Assembly: GCA_002162675.1 (NCBI GenBank)
Contig: MAAE01000032.1
Location: 1 to 64,000, forward strand
Source: Colwellia sp. 39_35_sub15_T18
GTDB lineage: Bacteria > Pseudomonadota > Gammaproteobacteria > Enterobacterales > Alteromonadaceae
DNA: 64,000 bases
Reading direction: 5' to 3'
The notes under the pieces were generated by a model, which worked only from the letters and a program-made list of their open reading frames with translations, did not search any database and was not told the DNA's origin. A program made the translations under genes and the position numbers. Shown one piece after another: positions 7,278 to 16,331 of this stretch (position 1 is its first letter; each line of letters opens with the position of its first letter).

Positions 7278-7883
7278 ATGAAAACAGTTATTTTAATTGG
7301 TGCCTTAGGCAAAATGGGTCAAGCAGCGTTAACGGGTCTAGGCAAGCATAAAGTGGTTACCGCTGGTCGCTCTGGTGATGTTGACCATATTGTTGATATT
7401 ACCAATGAGCAATCAATCAGGGACTTATATAAAAAAGTGGGGCATTTCGATGCCGTAGTCAATACCGTTGGCTTTTGTGAATACGCCAACTTTACTGAGA
7501 TGACTGAAGCTCAATGGATGACGACAATCATGAGTAAAATGATGGGACAAATTAATCTTGTTCGTCTTGGTCAAGAATACATTGTTGATGGCGGTTCATT
7601 TACCTTAATCAGTGGTATTTTAAATGTGAAACCTATCCCATTTGCTATAGCTGATGCGACAGCAAGTGGCGCCATAGATACTTTTGTTAAATGTGTTTCG
7701 CTAGAAATGCCGAGAAATACCCGCATTAATGTTGTAAATCCTACTGTTTTAGCTGAAGCTTGGGATGTTTATGGTGAAATGATGCTAGGTTTTGAGCCTG
7801 TGCCAGGAAGATTAGTAGGTAAAGCATTTGAGCGTTCAGTGGATGGTTTTATAAGCGGGGAAGTGATTTTTGTCGATGCTTAA
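7278..7883 (+). CDS. SDR-fold protein without the catalytic Tyr-x-x-x-Lys
   Basis: The 201-residue Rossmann-fold protein is short for an SDR. 'VILIGALGKMGQAAL' is a variant dinucleotide-binding loop and 'VVNTVGF' replaces the usual NNAG. Where a classical SDR has YxxxK it reads 'IADATASGAIDTFVKCVSLE', with Asp and Ser at the two catalytic places. It may bind NAD(P)(H) without dehydrogenase chemistry or belong to an atypical SDR group. GGAGAG before the ATG at 7278 sets the start. It is divergent from a LysR regulator. Confidence 0.75.
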   Translation: MKTVILIGALGKMGQAALTGLGKHKVVTAGRSGDVDHIVDITNEQSIRDLYKKVGHFDAVVNTVGFCEYANFTEMTEAQWMTTIMSKMMGQINLVRLGQEYIVDGGSFTLISGILNVKPIPFAIADATASGAIDTFVKCVSLEMPRNTRINVVNPTVLAEAWDVYGEMMLGFEPVPGRLVGKAFERSVDGFISGEVIFVDA

Positions 7884-8030
7884 ATTATCTAAAGGTGGGC
7901 ACTAACAGAAAGTGCCTGCCAGCTTTGACTATGTTGGCTCATCTTACCTTCATTTTCATATTATTAATGTTATTCCTTCCCATAGCTAATACAAGCATGT
8001 TTACTGCTGACGTCACCTATAAACATAAGC

Positions 8031-8085
8031 TAAATCTGGCTTTATCGTGTGTTTTTAGTGATACTAATGACTGTTTAAATCACTA
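8031..8085 (+). repeat. Segment upstream of pxpA duplicated at 1302-1357
   Basis: This block contains AAATCTGGCTTT and TTTTTAGTGATACTA and matches the first half of the decayed copy near 1.3 kb. The small open frame over it shows no protein features. The rest of the approximately 300-base gap before pxpA holds nothing else I can name. Confidence 0.55.
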
Positions 8086-8182
8086 TTGTCCGTTATTATC
8101 ATCTGGAGCATAGATGATAACCAGTGATGTGTGGTGAATATGCGCTCTATGCCAGCAAAGGATATTAAGATGATGAAACTAA

Positions 8183-8917
8183 ATGGATAAAATGAAATTA
8201 AATTGTGATTTAGGCGAAAGCTTTGGTAATTGGACTATGGGATTAGACGAGCAAGTCATGCCCTACATTGACCAAGCTAATATTGCTTGTGGTTTCCATG
8301 CAGGAGATCCCTTAGTGATGCAAAAAACCCTTGAGCGGGCGAAAAAACATAAGGTGAGTATCGGCGCACATCCTAGCTACCCTGATCTCGTCGGTTTTGG
8401 TCGCCGTTCAATGAATTGTTCGCATGATGAAATTGTTGCTTTGGTAAAATATCAAATCGCGGCTATTGATGGTGTTGCTCAGTCGTTAGGGCTTGAGCTT
8501 GAATACGTTAAGCCTCATGGCGCCTTGTATAACGATATGATGGCTAAAGAAAATGTTCGAGAAGCTATATTATCTGCACTAGCCAGTTACCATAAACCGC
8601 TTAAGCTAATGCTGCAGGCTTGCGCTAATATTACCGCGCATAAAGCACAAGCAAAAACCTTCAATATTGAAGTGCTGAGTGAAGCTTTTGCCGATAGGTG
8701 TTATGACGACGATGGTAAGTTGTTATCCCGAACTAAAACAGGGGCTGTTCATAATAAAGAGAAAATGCTGGCGCAAGTTAAGCAATTAACAGAACAAGGG
8801 AGCGTCACTACCATTAGCGGTAACACCCTGATTTTGAAGGCCGACAGCTTATGCGTTCATGGTGACAATATTGAAGGCGTACACGCTATTGCAGCCATCA
8901 GGGAACTTATTGGCTGA
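8183..8917 (+). CDS. pxpA: 5-oxoprolinase subunit A (LamB/YcsF family)
   Basis: The 244-residue protein matches PxpA: 'MKLNCDLGESFGNWTMGLDE' at the start, 'ANIACGFHAGDP' and 'GAHPSYPDLVGFGRRSM' with conserved His/Asp residues, 'KPHGALYNDM', and 'SEAFADRCYDDDGKL'. With PxpB and PxpC it performs ATP-dependent cleavage of 5-oxoproline (pyroglutamate) to glutamate in the cytoplasm, a housekeeping repair task. The start may be the second Met (8192). Its stop overlaps the pxpB start by one base, so the subunits are co-translated. Confidence 0.93.
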   Translation: MDKMKLNCDLGESFGNWTMGLDEQVMPYIDQANIACGFHAGDPLVMQKTLERAKKHKVSIGAHPSYPDLVGFGRRSMNCSHDEIVALVKYQIAAIDGVAQSLGLELEYVKPHGALYNDMMAKENVREAILSALASYHKPLKLMLQACANITAHKAQAKTFNIEVLSEAFADRCYDDDGKLLSRTKTGAVHNKEKMLAQVKQLTEQGSVTTISGNTLILKADSLCVHGDNIEGVHAIAAIRELIG

Positions 8918-9678
8918 TGTCAAAAACATCATTAGATAAAATAATCATTCAAATTGCCGGTGAAAATGCGCTGATTATTTATTTTGGTGAGCAAGCTAGC
9001 GCCAAAACTTCTGCCAAGGTACAACAAGTTGAGCAACTCATTCGCCATTATATGGCTGAAGATATTATTGATTTAGTCTCTTCCTACGCTTCGATAATGG
9101 TGATGTTTAATATGCTCGATAACGATCATCACCAAATTCGTCGTAAATTACGGGTTTTATTACAGCAATTGTCTAATAACGACTCTGACAACGACTCTAA
9201 TGATCGTGAAAACACTAAAGAGTACAGAGCTAAACTGGTTGAATTACCTGTTTATTACGCTCAAGAATCTGGCCCAGATTTAAACGTTATTGCTAAGCGA
9301 GCTAATCTTAGCGTAGCGGATGTTATTGAAATTCACCAAGCGCAAGAATACCTTGTTTATGCTATCGGCTTTGCACCGGGTTTTGCTTATTTAGGGGAAG
9401 TAGATGAACGCATCGCAGCGCCAAGGTTAAGCGCACCACGCTTAAAAGTACCCAAGGGCGCGGTCGCCATTGCCGACAGACAAACGGCCGTTTACCCTAA
9501 CGTTTCTCCCGGTGGCTGGAATATCATCGGTTTATGTCCTGTTAATATGTTTGATGCGAATGCCAGCCCTATTATGCCTGTGCAAGTAGGTGATAAGGTA
9601 AAGTTTAGCGCGATTTCAAAAGCAGAATTTGTTGCCTTAGGTGGCGTTTTGCCTACCGAAGGTGTCGAGATAAAATGA
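8917..9678 (+). CDS. pxpB: 5-oxoprolinase subunit B (KipI-like)
   Basis: The 253-residue PxpB/KipI homologue has an N-terminal domain (residues 8-85) and a C-terminal cyclophilin-like domain with 'ELPVYYAQESGPDL', 'YAIGFAPGFAYLGEVDERIAA', 'PRLKVPKGAVAIADRQTAVY' and 'PGGWNIIG', the family signatures. It forms a complex with PxpC. A low-complexity Asn/Asp/Ser insert ('NNDSDNDSNDREN', about residues 87-99) joins the two domains and makes it longer than E. coli PxpB (218 aa). Its 3' end overlaps pxpC by four bases. Confidence 0.92.
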   Translation: MSKTSLDKIIIQIAGENALIIYFGEQASAKTSAKVQQVEQLIRHYMAEDIIDLVSSYASIMVMFNMLDNDHHQIRRKLRVLLQQLSNNDSDNDSNDRENTKEYRAKLVELPVYYAQESGPDLNVIAKRANLSVADVIEIHQAQEYLVYAIGFAPGFAYLGEVDERIAAPRLSAPRLKVPKGAVAIADRQTAVYPNVSPGGWNIIGLCPVNMFDANASPIMPVQVGDKVKFSAISKAEFVALGGVLPTEGVEIK

Positions 9679-10634
9679 CACTGCCAATGGGGTTTTTAGT
9701 TAAGCAACCGGGCATGTTAAGCCTTATTCAAGATGCGGGACGTTTTGGCGCGTTTAATATTGGCTTAACCAATGGTGGGCCAATAGATAAAAGTGCTTTT
9801 CATTGGGCAAATCGTTTATGTGGTAATGAATTAGGTGTTAGCACTGTTGAAATAAGCATAGGTGGTTTAGCGTTAGTAGCACAAGTTGATAGTGTTATTG
9901 CAATAACGGGTGCCAATATGCCATTAAAGATAAATGGTGTGGCTAAAACATTATGGCGTAGCCATAAAATAAAAGCAGGGGATACGCTTGAAATGGGTTT
10001 TGCCAGTACGGGTGTGCGTTGTTATTTAGCGGTTGCTGGCGGATTTACTATCAAAGAAAACTTTGGTAGCACAGCAACAGTGTGTCGTGAGCAAGTAGGG
10101 GGCATAACCGGAGGTAAGTTAGTTAGTGGTGATATTCTTGCTTGTCATCAGGTTGACGTAAGGGTTGAGTATAAACAAAACTTGCTGTTAGCAGAGCAAT
10201 ATTGGCCAAGTTACGAACAAGAGGTGGTATTGCACACCATACCGAGTTATCAACAACAACATTTTTCATCTGGGCAACAACGGTTATTTTTTTCTAGCGA
10301 ATATACCGTTAGTAAACATTGTGACCGAATGGGCTACCGCCTTGAAGGGCCTGCTATTCAATGTGATCTGGACGGTATTTTATCTGAAGGTATTTGCCAT
10401 GGTGCGGTGCAAATTCCTGCGGATGGTCAAGCCATTGTCTTAATGAATGATAGGCAAACCATCGGCGGTTATCCAAAAATTGGCTCGGTGATATCGTTAG
10501 ACACGGCTAAGCTTGGTCAATTGAGCCAAGGCGGCAAAGTTCACTTTGAACCGATTAGCATGGAAAAAGCCCATAATCTGTATCATTTAGCGTTAAGCCG
10601 ATTCACCCGCACGGCCTTAGTGGTTTGTGATTAG
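9675..10634 (+). CDS. pxpC: 5-oxoprolinase subunit C (biotin-dependent carboxylase-like, KipA family)
   Basis: The 319-residue protein carries PxpC motifs: 'GMLSLIQDAGRFGAFNIGLTNGGPIDKSAF', 'NRLCGN', 'TVEISIGGL', 'CYLAVAGGF' and 'SDRMGYRLEG'-like 'HCDRMGYRLEGPAI'. It forms the PxpBC complex that works with PxpA in ATP-dependent hydrolysis of 5-oxoproline. The overlapping ATGA start with pxpB ends a compact three-gene operon. A weak hairpin (CTACA/TGTAG at 10775-10791, followed by TTTTTTG) lies downstream and may end transcription. Confidence 0.92.
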   Translation: MTLPMGFLVKQPGMLSLIQDAGRFGAFNIGLTNGGPIDKSAFHWANRLCGNELGVSTVEISIGGLALVAQVDSVIAITGANMPLKINGVAKTLWRSHKIKAGDTLEMGFASTGVRCYLAVAGGFTIKENFGSTATVCREQVGGITGGKLVSGDILACHQVDVRVEYKQNLLLAEQYWPSYEQEVVLHTIPSYQQQHFSSGQQRLFFSSEYTVSKHCDRMGYRLEGPAIQCDLDGILSEGICHGAVQIPADGQAIVLMNDRQTIGGYPKIGSVISLDTAKLGQLSQGGKVHFEPISMEKAHNLYHLALSRFTRTALVVCD

Positions 10635-10824
10635 CACGAATTAGTGTCTTGATTAACGATAGACTATTCTATGAAGCCTTCTTTGTAGGTTTGTGTATTA
10701 GAGAGTAGTAGCTCAATAGTGACAAAATTATTCAGATAAACGCCTGAAAAAGTGGTGTTTTGCCATAGAATTATCTACATTAAAAGTGTAGGTAGGTTTT
10801 TTGTATTTATTCGGCTTAAAAAGC

Positions 10825-10934
10825 TTTACTACAGAGAAAAGTTACAGAGAAAAGTCACAGAGAACACCGAGCATAATAAAACCTCTATGTAGGCTCGTAG
10901 AATCCTCTGTATAGCATCGCGGCTCGGTGGTGAA
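10825..10934 (+). repeat. Short inverted-repeat element, family 2, copy A
   Basis: Ends are TTTACTACAGAG and CTCGGTGGTGAA, which pair as a 12-bp terminal inverted repeat with mismatches. The inside carries CCTCTATGTAGGCTCG and GCATCGCGGCTCGGTGG, shared with copies at 15759, 30990 and 61074. The left flank (TTATTCGGCTTAAAAA) is also shared. It lies 46 bases before the start of the CBS-domain gene and fills most of the 346-base gap after pxpC. Confidence 0.8.
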
Positions 10935-10980
10935 TAATTACGATTTTTATTACAAATAGCTAAATGCTTAAGGAATTAAA

Positions 10981-11415
10981 ATGGCGTCTTTAAAAATAGA
11001 AGAATATATGAACCATTATCCAGTGACATTTACGGCAGATATGGCTGTTGAAGAAGCATCATTACGTTTTTTAAAAACTAAACAAATTGGTGGCCCGGTG
11101 ATTGATGATAATGGCAAACTAATTGGCTTTTTATCTGAAGGTGATGTGTTGGCAAAAATGCTTGAAACCATTTATTACAATGAACATGTTGCGGATGTCG
11201 CTGATTTAATGCGCAAAGATGTGCTCTCAATGAAACCCTATGATAGCGTGATTGAATTAGGACAATTAATGCTAAAAAACAAACCTAAGGTTTACCCTGT
11301 TATTGATGATGGTGGCAATTTACTTGGCACCATTTGTCGAAACGATGTCTTGCAAGCAATAGATTTACACATGCGTGCTAATTTAAAATCAAACAAAGAT
11401 CATGCCGCACATTAG
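10981..11415 (+). CDS. CBS-domain pair protein
   Basis: The 144 residues form two CBS motifs: about 8-66 ('YMNHYPVTFTADMAVEEASL', 'GGPVIDDNGKLIGFLSEGDVL') and about 76-132 ('LMRKDVLSMKPYDSVIELGQ', 'YPVIDDGGNLLGTICRNDVLQAI'). Such stand-alone Bateman modules bind adenine nucleotides or related ligands and regulate partner proteins. No enzyme domain is fused and the partner is unknown. AAGGAATTAAA before the ATG gives the start. It is monocistronic, between a repeat element and hrpA. Confidence 0.85.
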   Translation: MASLKIEEYMNHYPVTFTADMAVEEASLRFLKTKQIGGPVIDDNGKLIGFLSEGDVLAKMLETIYYNEHVADVADLMRKDVLSMKPYDSVIELGQLMLKNKPKVYPVIDDGGNLLGTICRNDVLQAIDLHMRANLKSNKDHAAH

Positions 11416-11543
11416 CTATTCTTTAAGTCTTTTTTAGGCTTTTTTTAGGTAATATTTAGGTAATTGCTGTCAATAATGTAATTTTCGTACCACAACTGAT
11501 AAAATAGACTTTATTATCGTTTTACCTATCAATAGAGTCTGTT

Positions 11544-14500
11544 TTGTCTAGCCATTCTTTTCCCGAAATCCCTAATATTCAAGCCCAGTTTGAACTTTTA
11601 AAACAAGTTAAAAAATCAGACTTTTTCCACTTAAAAAAACAGTTACTCGCTCATAAAAGAGCTTTCGATCAGCTATCAAGTGATAAGCCTGTCGCAGATA
11701 AAAACACTGCAAAGTTGGCACAGTGGACAAAACAAGTCAGTAGAACTGCGCAGTATATTGAACTGTCTATCGATGAAAAGCAGCAGAAGCTCAAAAACCT
11801 ACCGCGCATTATCTACCCCGATGGTTTACCGATAGCGGATAATGCGCAGCAAATTGCCAACACTATTCGTGACAACCAAGTGGTGATCATCGCCGGTGAA
11901 ACAGGCTCAGGCAAAACCACTCAAATCCCTAAAATTTGTCTTGAGCTAGGGCGGGGTATCGATGGTTTAATCGGTCATACTCAGCCACGTCGTATTGCGG
12001 CGCGCACTGTTGCTAACCGTATTGCTGAAGAGCTTAATAGCAAACTTGGTGAGCAAGTAGGTTATAAAGTGCGCTTTAATGACCAAGTGAGCAAGCATAG
12101 TTATATTAAGTTGATGACAGACGGTATTTTATTGGCAGAAATGCAAAGAGATCGGCTCTTACGACAATACGATACGATTATTATTGATGAGGCGCATGAA
12201 CGTAGTTTAAATATTGATTTTATTCTCGGTTATTTACGACAAATACTGCCTAAACGCCCCGATTTAAAGATAATTGTTACCTCAGCAACTATTGACCCAC
12301 AGCGTTTTGCCAATCACTTTGCCGATCAACAAGGTAAGCCAGCCCCTATCATTGAAGTTTCAGGGCGTACTTACCCGGTCGAGCTGTTATATCGCCCTCT
12401 TAATGGTGTAGATAACGGCGCAGGTAATGGCGCTGAGCAAATAGCAGCAGAAACGTCGACTGAGGGCACTGATATTATCGGTGGTATTTTGGCCGCGGTA
12501 GATGAACTGTCAACGCTTAGCCAAGGAGACATCCTGATCTTCTTAAATGGTGAGCGAGAAATCCGCGATACTGCCGCCGCCTTGATTAAGGCTAATTTAG
12601 CGCATACACAAATTTTGCCCTTATATTCTCGGTTAACCGTGAGCGAACAAAATCGCATTTTTAAGCCCCATACGGGTCGTAATATTGTGCTGGCAACCAA
12701 CGTTGCTGAAACCAGCTTAACGGTACCGGGCATTAAATATGTTATTGACCCTGGTACTGCACGTATTTCGCGCTATAGCTACCGAACTAAGGTACAACGC
12801 TTACCCATAGAGGCGGTTTCTCAAGCCAGTGCCAATCAAAGATCGGGTCGTTGCGGCCGTGTATCATCAGGCGTTTGTATCCGTTTATATAGCGAGGAAG
12901 ATTTTAATAATCGTCCTGAGTTTACTGATCCAGAAATTTCACGGACAAATTTAGCGACGGTTATTTTACAAATGTTGGCGTTAGATTTAGGTGATATTGG
13001 CAATTTTCCTTTTGTAGAGCCACCTGATAACCGCAATATTACCGATGGTATGCGCTTGTTAGAAGAACTAGCCGCTATTGATAGCCATAAAAGTAGTAAT
13101 AAATATAAGCAAGACAATCAACACAGTGAGATTAGGTTAACTAAAGCAGGGCGGTTGTTATCAAAATTTGCTATCGACCCTCGCTTAGCAAAAATGGTAC
13201 TCAGCGCTATTGACCTGGGCTGTATCGAACAAGTACTTATTATTGTGAGTGCCTTAAGTATTCAAGATCCACGAGAGCGGCCACATGAAAAACAGCAAGC
13301 CGCCGATGAAAAGCACAATAGATTTAAAAATAAACACTCAGATTTTATCAGTTTACTCAACCTTTGGCATTATGTCAGTGATCAGCAAAAAGGCTTAACG
13401 CAAAATCAATTTAGAAAGTTATGTCAACGAGAGTACTTGTCGTATGTGCGTTTGCGTGAATGGCAAGATATTTTCAGTCAGCTTAAGTTGACATTAAAAG
13501 AGCAAAAAATAGCCTTAACCCGCGTGGACTATCATTTTGCTATTGAGGATATTCAAACTTTACAAGCTAAGCAAGCCAAACAAGATGATAAAACTGCCGA
13601 CTTGCCAAGTAGTTTGGTATTAGTGCATCAAGCGTTGTTGTCGGGTTTGCTAAGCCATTTAGGGCAACAAGATGAAAACAGGGAATACAAAGGGGCGCGT
13701 GGCAGTAAGTTCTTTATTTTTCCGGGTTCTGCGTTAGCGAAAAAGTCACCAAAATGGTTAATGTCAGCGGAATTGGTGGAAACCAGTCGTTTATTTGCGC
13801 GTATGAATGCGCGTATAGATCCCTTGTGGATAGAGCCATTAGCGCAACATCTGCTTAAATATCATCATAGCGAACCACACTGGGAGAAAAAACAAGGGGC
13901 TGTGATGGCCTTTGAACAAGTAACACTTTATGGTTTAACGATAATCAGCAAGCGCAAAGTAAATTTTAAAACCATTGAACCAGAGACCTGTCGAGATATT
14001 TTTATACGAGAGGCGCTTGTTGCCGGTGATAGTTTTATTAAAGAAAAATTTTTACAACATAATCAAGCTTTAGTAGCCAGTATTGAAGCACTTGAACAAA
14101 AAGCACGTCGGAAAGATTTTTTAATTGATGAACAGCAGCTAGTTGATTTTTATGCACAAAAACTACCAAAGACCATTGTCTGTCAAGTCAGCTTTTTAGC
14201 GTGGTGGCAAAAAGCTAAACAACAAAATCAACACCAGCTTGATTTTACGAAGGCTTTTTTACTCAATGAAACTTCTAAAGAATTATCAGCAAAAGAATAT
14301 CCTGATACTTGGCAGCAGGGGCCGTTAACGTTGCCACTGAGTTATCATTTTAGCCCTGGTGATATTGATGATGGTATTAGCATTATCATTCCTATTGCCA
14401 TGTTAAATCAGCTGCAAGATGAAGGTTTCGACTGGCTCATTCCTGCTTTACGTTATGAGCTCGTGGTGGCTTTGATCAAAGTTTTGCCGAAAAACTTACG

Positions 14501-15671
14501 ACGTAACTTTGTGCCAGCACCTAACTATGCCGAGGCTTGCTTAGCAAATATTAATGCTGAAGTAGGGAGCCTAACAGAGTCGGTAGCTAAACAATTATTA
14601 CGCATGACAGGCGTCAGGTTGCCCGAAGATGTTTGGCAAGATGTTGACTTACCTATTCATTTAACGATGAACTTTCAAGTAGTCGATGAAAAAGGAAAGT
14701 TACTAAAGCAAGGGCGTAACTTGAACCAGCTCAAAGACGGGCTGCAAGGTAAAGTGAAAGCCTCAATCAAGCAAGTGGCGGAAAAAGGCATTGAACAAGC
14801 TAATTTAACCGCTTGGAGTTTTGATAATTTACCGCAAGGTTATGAAAAGAAAATCGCGAATATAACCATTAAAGCTTTTCCTGCCTTGGTGGATCATCAA
14901 AGCAGTGTCGCTATTGAGCTTTTTGAACAACAAGAGCAAGCTGAAGTAGCTATGTTATCAGGGCTCAGTCGTCTTATTTTATTAAATATTCCTTCACCAG
15001 TGAAATATTTGCAGGAAAAAATGCCTAACAAGGCTAAGTTAGGGCTCTATTTTAATCCTTTTGGTGCGATTGCTGATTTACTGCAAGATTGTATTCAAGC
15101 CGCGTGTGTATTTTTGGTCAAACAATCTATGCAACAACAAAAGCAAGCGCATTTGCCCAGAACAAAAGCTGAATTTCAACAAGTTAGTCATTATGTGCGC
15201 GCAGAAATAGCCGATTGTGTGTTAACAGCTGCTATCAAAGTAGAGCGAGCACTAAGCTTGCGTCATGACATTGCTAAAAAACTAAAAGGTAATGTCGCTT
15301 TAAATGTTATTCAATCTCATGGTGATATTAAACAGCAAAGTGCGCAATTAGTGTTTAAAGGTTTTGTTAGTGATTCAGGTTTAGAAAAATTAGATGATAT
15401 TATTCGTTATTTACAAGGCATGTTGCGACGCTTAGAAAAGCTGCCTATTGACCCCAACCAAGATAGACTAAAGCTCATTGAAATTACTAAAGCGTTAACA
15501 GCATATAATGCAATGCTTGCAAAACAACGCAAAGACAAACCGATTGATGCTGATATTTTAGCGACTAAATGGTTACTTGAAGAGTTTAGAATTTCATTAT
15601 TTGCGCAAAATTTAGGAACAAACCAGCCGGTGTCACTAAAACGTATTATCAATCACCTTAAAGGCTTTTAA
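11544..15671 (+). CDS. hrpA: ATP-dependent RNA helicase HrpA
   Basis: The 1375-residue DEAH/RHA helicase has the Walker A 'GETGSGKTTQIPKICLELG' near residue 118, 'HTQPRRIAARTVA' (motif Ia), the DEAH box in 'IIIDEAHERSLNIDFIL' near 215, SAT motif 'VTSATIDPQRF', and 'QRSGRCGRV' (motif VI), followed by HA2/OB domains and the long C-terminal DUF3418 region typical of HrpA. In E. coli HrpA acts on fimbrial mRNA processing and rescues stalled ribosomes. It is slightly longer than the E. coli protein (1300 aa). The start codon is a TTG, since no nearby ATG is in frame, with AGAG upstream. Confidence 0.93.
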   Translation: MSSHSFPEIPNIQAQFELLKQVKKSDFFHLKKQLLAHKRAFDQLSSDKPVADKNTAKLAQWTKQVSRTAQYIELSIDEKQQKLKNLPRIIYPDGLPIADNAQQIANTIRDNQVVIIAGETGSGKTTQIPKICLELGRGIDGLIGHTQPRRIAARTVANRIAEELNSKLGEQVGYKVRFNDQVSKHSYIKLMTDGILLAEMQRDRLLRQYDTIIIDEAHERSLNIDFILGYLRQILPKRPDLKIIVTSATIDPQRFANHFADQQGKPAPIIEVSGRTYPVELLYRPLNGVDNGAGNGAEQIAAETSTEGTDIIGGILAAVDELSTLSQGDILIFLNGEREIRDTAAALIKANLAHTQILPLYSRLTVSEQNRIFKPHTGRNIVLATNVAETSLTVPGIKYVIDPGTARISRYSYRTKVQRLPIEAVSQASANQRSGRCGRVSSGVCIRLYSEEDFNNRPEFTDPEISRTNLATVILQMLALDLGDIGNFPFVEPPDNRNITDGMRLLEELAAIDSHKSSNKYKQDNQHSEIRLTKAGRLLSKFAIDPRLAKMVLSAIDLGCIEQVLIIVSALSIQDPRERPHEKQQAADEKHNRFKNKHSDFISLLNLWHYVSDQQKGLTQNQFRKLCQREYLSYVRLREWQDIFSQLKLTLKEQKIALTRVDYHFAIEDIQTLQAKQAKQDDKTADLPSSLVLVHQALLSGLLSHLGQQDENREYKGARGSKFFIFPGSALAKKSPKWLMSAELVETSRLFARMNARIDPLWIEPLAQHLLKYHHSEPHWEKKQGAVMAFEQVTLYGLTIISKRKVNFKTIEPETCRDIFIREALVAGDSFIKEKFLQHNQALVASIEALEQKARRKDFLIDEQQLVDFYAQKLPKTIVCQVSFLAWWQKAKQQNQHQLDFTKAFLLNETSKELSAKEYPDTWQQGPLTLPLSYHFSPGDIDDGISIIIPIAMLNQLQDEGFDWLIPALRYELVVALIKVLPKNLRRNFVPAPNYAEACLANINAEVGSLTESVAKQLLRMTGVRLPEDVWQDVDLPIHLTMNFQVVDEKGKLLKQGRNLNQLKDGLQGKVKASIKQVAEKGIEQANLTAWSFDNLPQGYEKKIANITIKAFPALVDHQSSVAIELFEQQEQAEVAMLSGLSRLILLNIPSPVKYLQEKMPNKAKLGLYFNPFGAIADLLQDCIQAACVFLVKQSMQQQKQAHLPRTKAEFQQVSHYVRAEIADCVLTAAIKVERALSLRHDIAKKLKGNVALNVIQSHGDIKQQSAQLVFKGFVSDSGLEKLDDIIRYLQGMLRRLEKLPIDPNQDRLKLIEITKALTAYNAMLAKQRKDKPIDADILATKWLLEEFRISLFAQNLGTNQPVSLKRIINHLKGF

Positions 15672-15758
15672 TGAATTTGTCTTATTGACACCAGTGCATA
15701 AGCTCAGTATAAATACTTAACTGTTTTGTATTTATTGTATTTATTCAGTTTAGGGGTA

Positions 15759-15852
15759 TTTACCACAGAGAGCACCGAGACAGCACAAAGAAAACAAAAC
15801 CTCTGTGTAGGCTCGAAGAGCCCTCTGTGAAGCATCGCGGCTCGGTGGTGAA
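15759..15852 (+). repeat. Short inverted-repeat element, family 2, copy B
   Basis: Ends TTTACCACAGAG and CTCGGTGGTGAA form the terminal inverted repeat. The centre holds GGCTCGAAGAGCC, itself able to fold. The left flank TTATTCAGTTTA repeats that of copy A. It lies 55 bases before the PilZ start; an open reading frame extends backward through the element but has no ribosome binding site. Confidence 0.85.
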
Positions 15853-15907
15853 CAGTTACACTGTTTTAAGTTCGATTTGTATTGGATTATATTGTATTGG
15901 AGTAGGG

Positions 15908-16207
15908 ATGATTAGTTTTGATGATAAGCGCGATTTTTATCGCATGATGTTAAACAGTGAAGTGATTGTTATTGTTATTGATGATGAAGCTAACTGTCAA
16001 CTGACAGCTACCTGTCGTGATTTAAGTGCTACCGGCATGGCGATAGAAATGGAACAGCCGTTAGCGTTGTCCACCCATGTGAAAATCAAGTTAAATTCAG
16101 CCTCTAGCCAAGTACAAGCACTTGATGTGCGCGGTAAAGTTGTGCGTATTGATGAAGAGTGTGAAGGCTGCTATTTGCTAGGTATTGCTATCGAAGAGTT
16201 AGACTAA
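15908..16207 (+). CDS. PilZ-domain protein (probable c-di-GMP receptor)
   Basis: The 99-residue protein is a single PilZ domain. RxxxR is present as 'RDFYR' (residues 8-12) and DxSxxG as 'CRDLSATGMAIEM', so both c-di-GMP-binding motifs are intact. Such one-domain proteins pass the second messenger on to motility or polysaccharide systems. The start at 15908 is set by GGAG five bases upstream. The frame reads further upstream, but only into the inverted-repeat element. It is likely monocistronic. Confidence 0.85.
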   Translation: MISFDDKRDFYRMMLNSEVIVIVIDDEANCQLTATCRDLSATGMAIEMEQPLALSTHVKIKLNSASSQVQALDVRGKVVRIDEECEGCYLLGIAIEELD

Positions 16208-16331
16208 GCCGCTATTCAGGAAGTATTCAGCAAAGTTACTAGCAGTATGCTAGCTATGAAAAAAAATAACGAGTAAAGAATAGCGAGTAACGAAGATAAT
16301 ACTTCGAAACTCGCAACATCATTTTACTTAT

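Noticed and set aside
7895-8113. 72-residue open frame between the SDR-like gene and pxpA
   Set aside because: It has no ribosome binding site and lies over the segment duplicated at 1302-1357. The translation looks like a chance hydrophobic stretch, and the duplicated copy does not keep the frame.
15827-15907. 27-codon N-terminal extension of the PilZ protein
   Set aside because: The extension is coded by inverted-repeat element copy B and lacks a ribosome binding site. GGAG five bases before 15908 marks the start.
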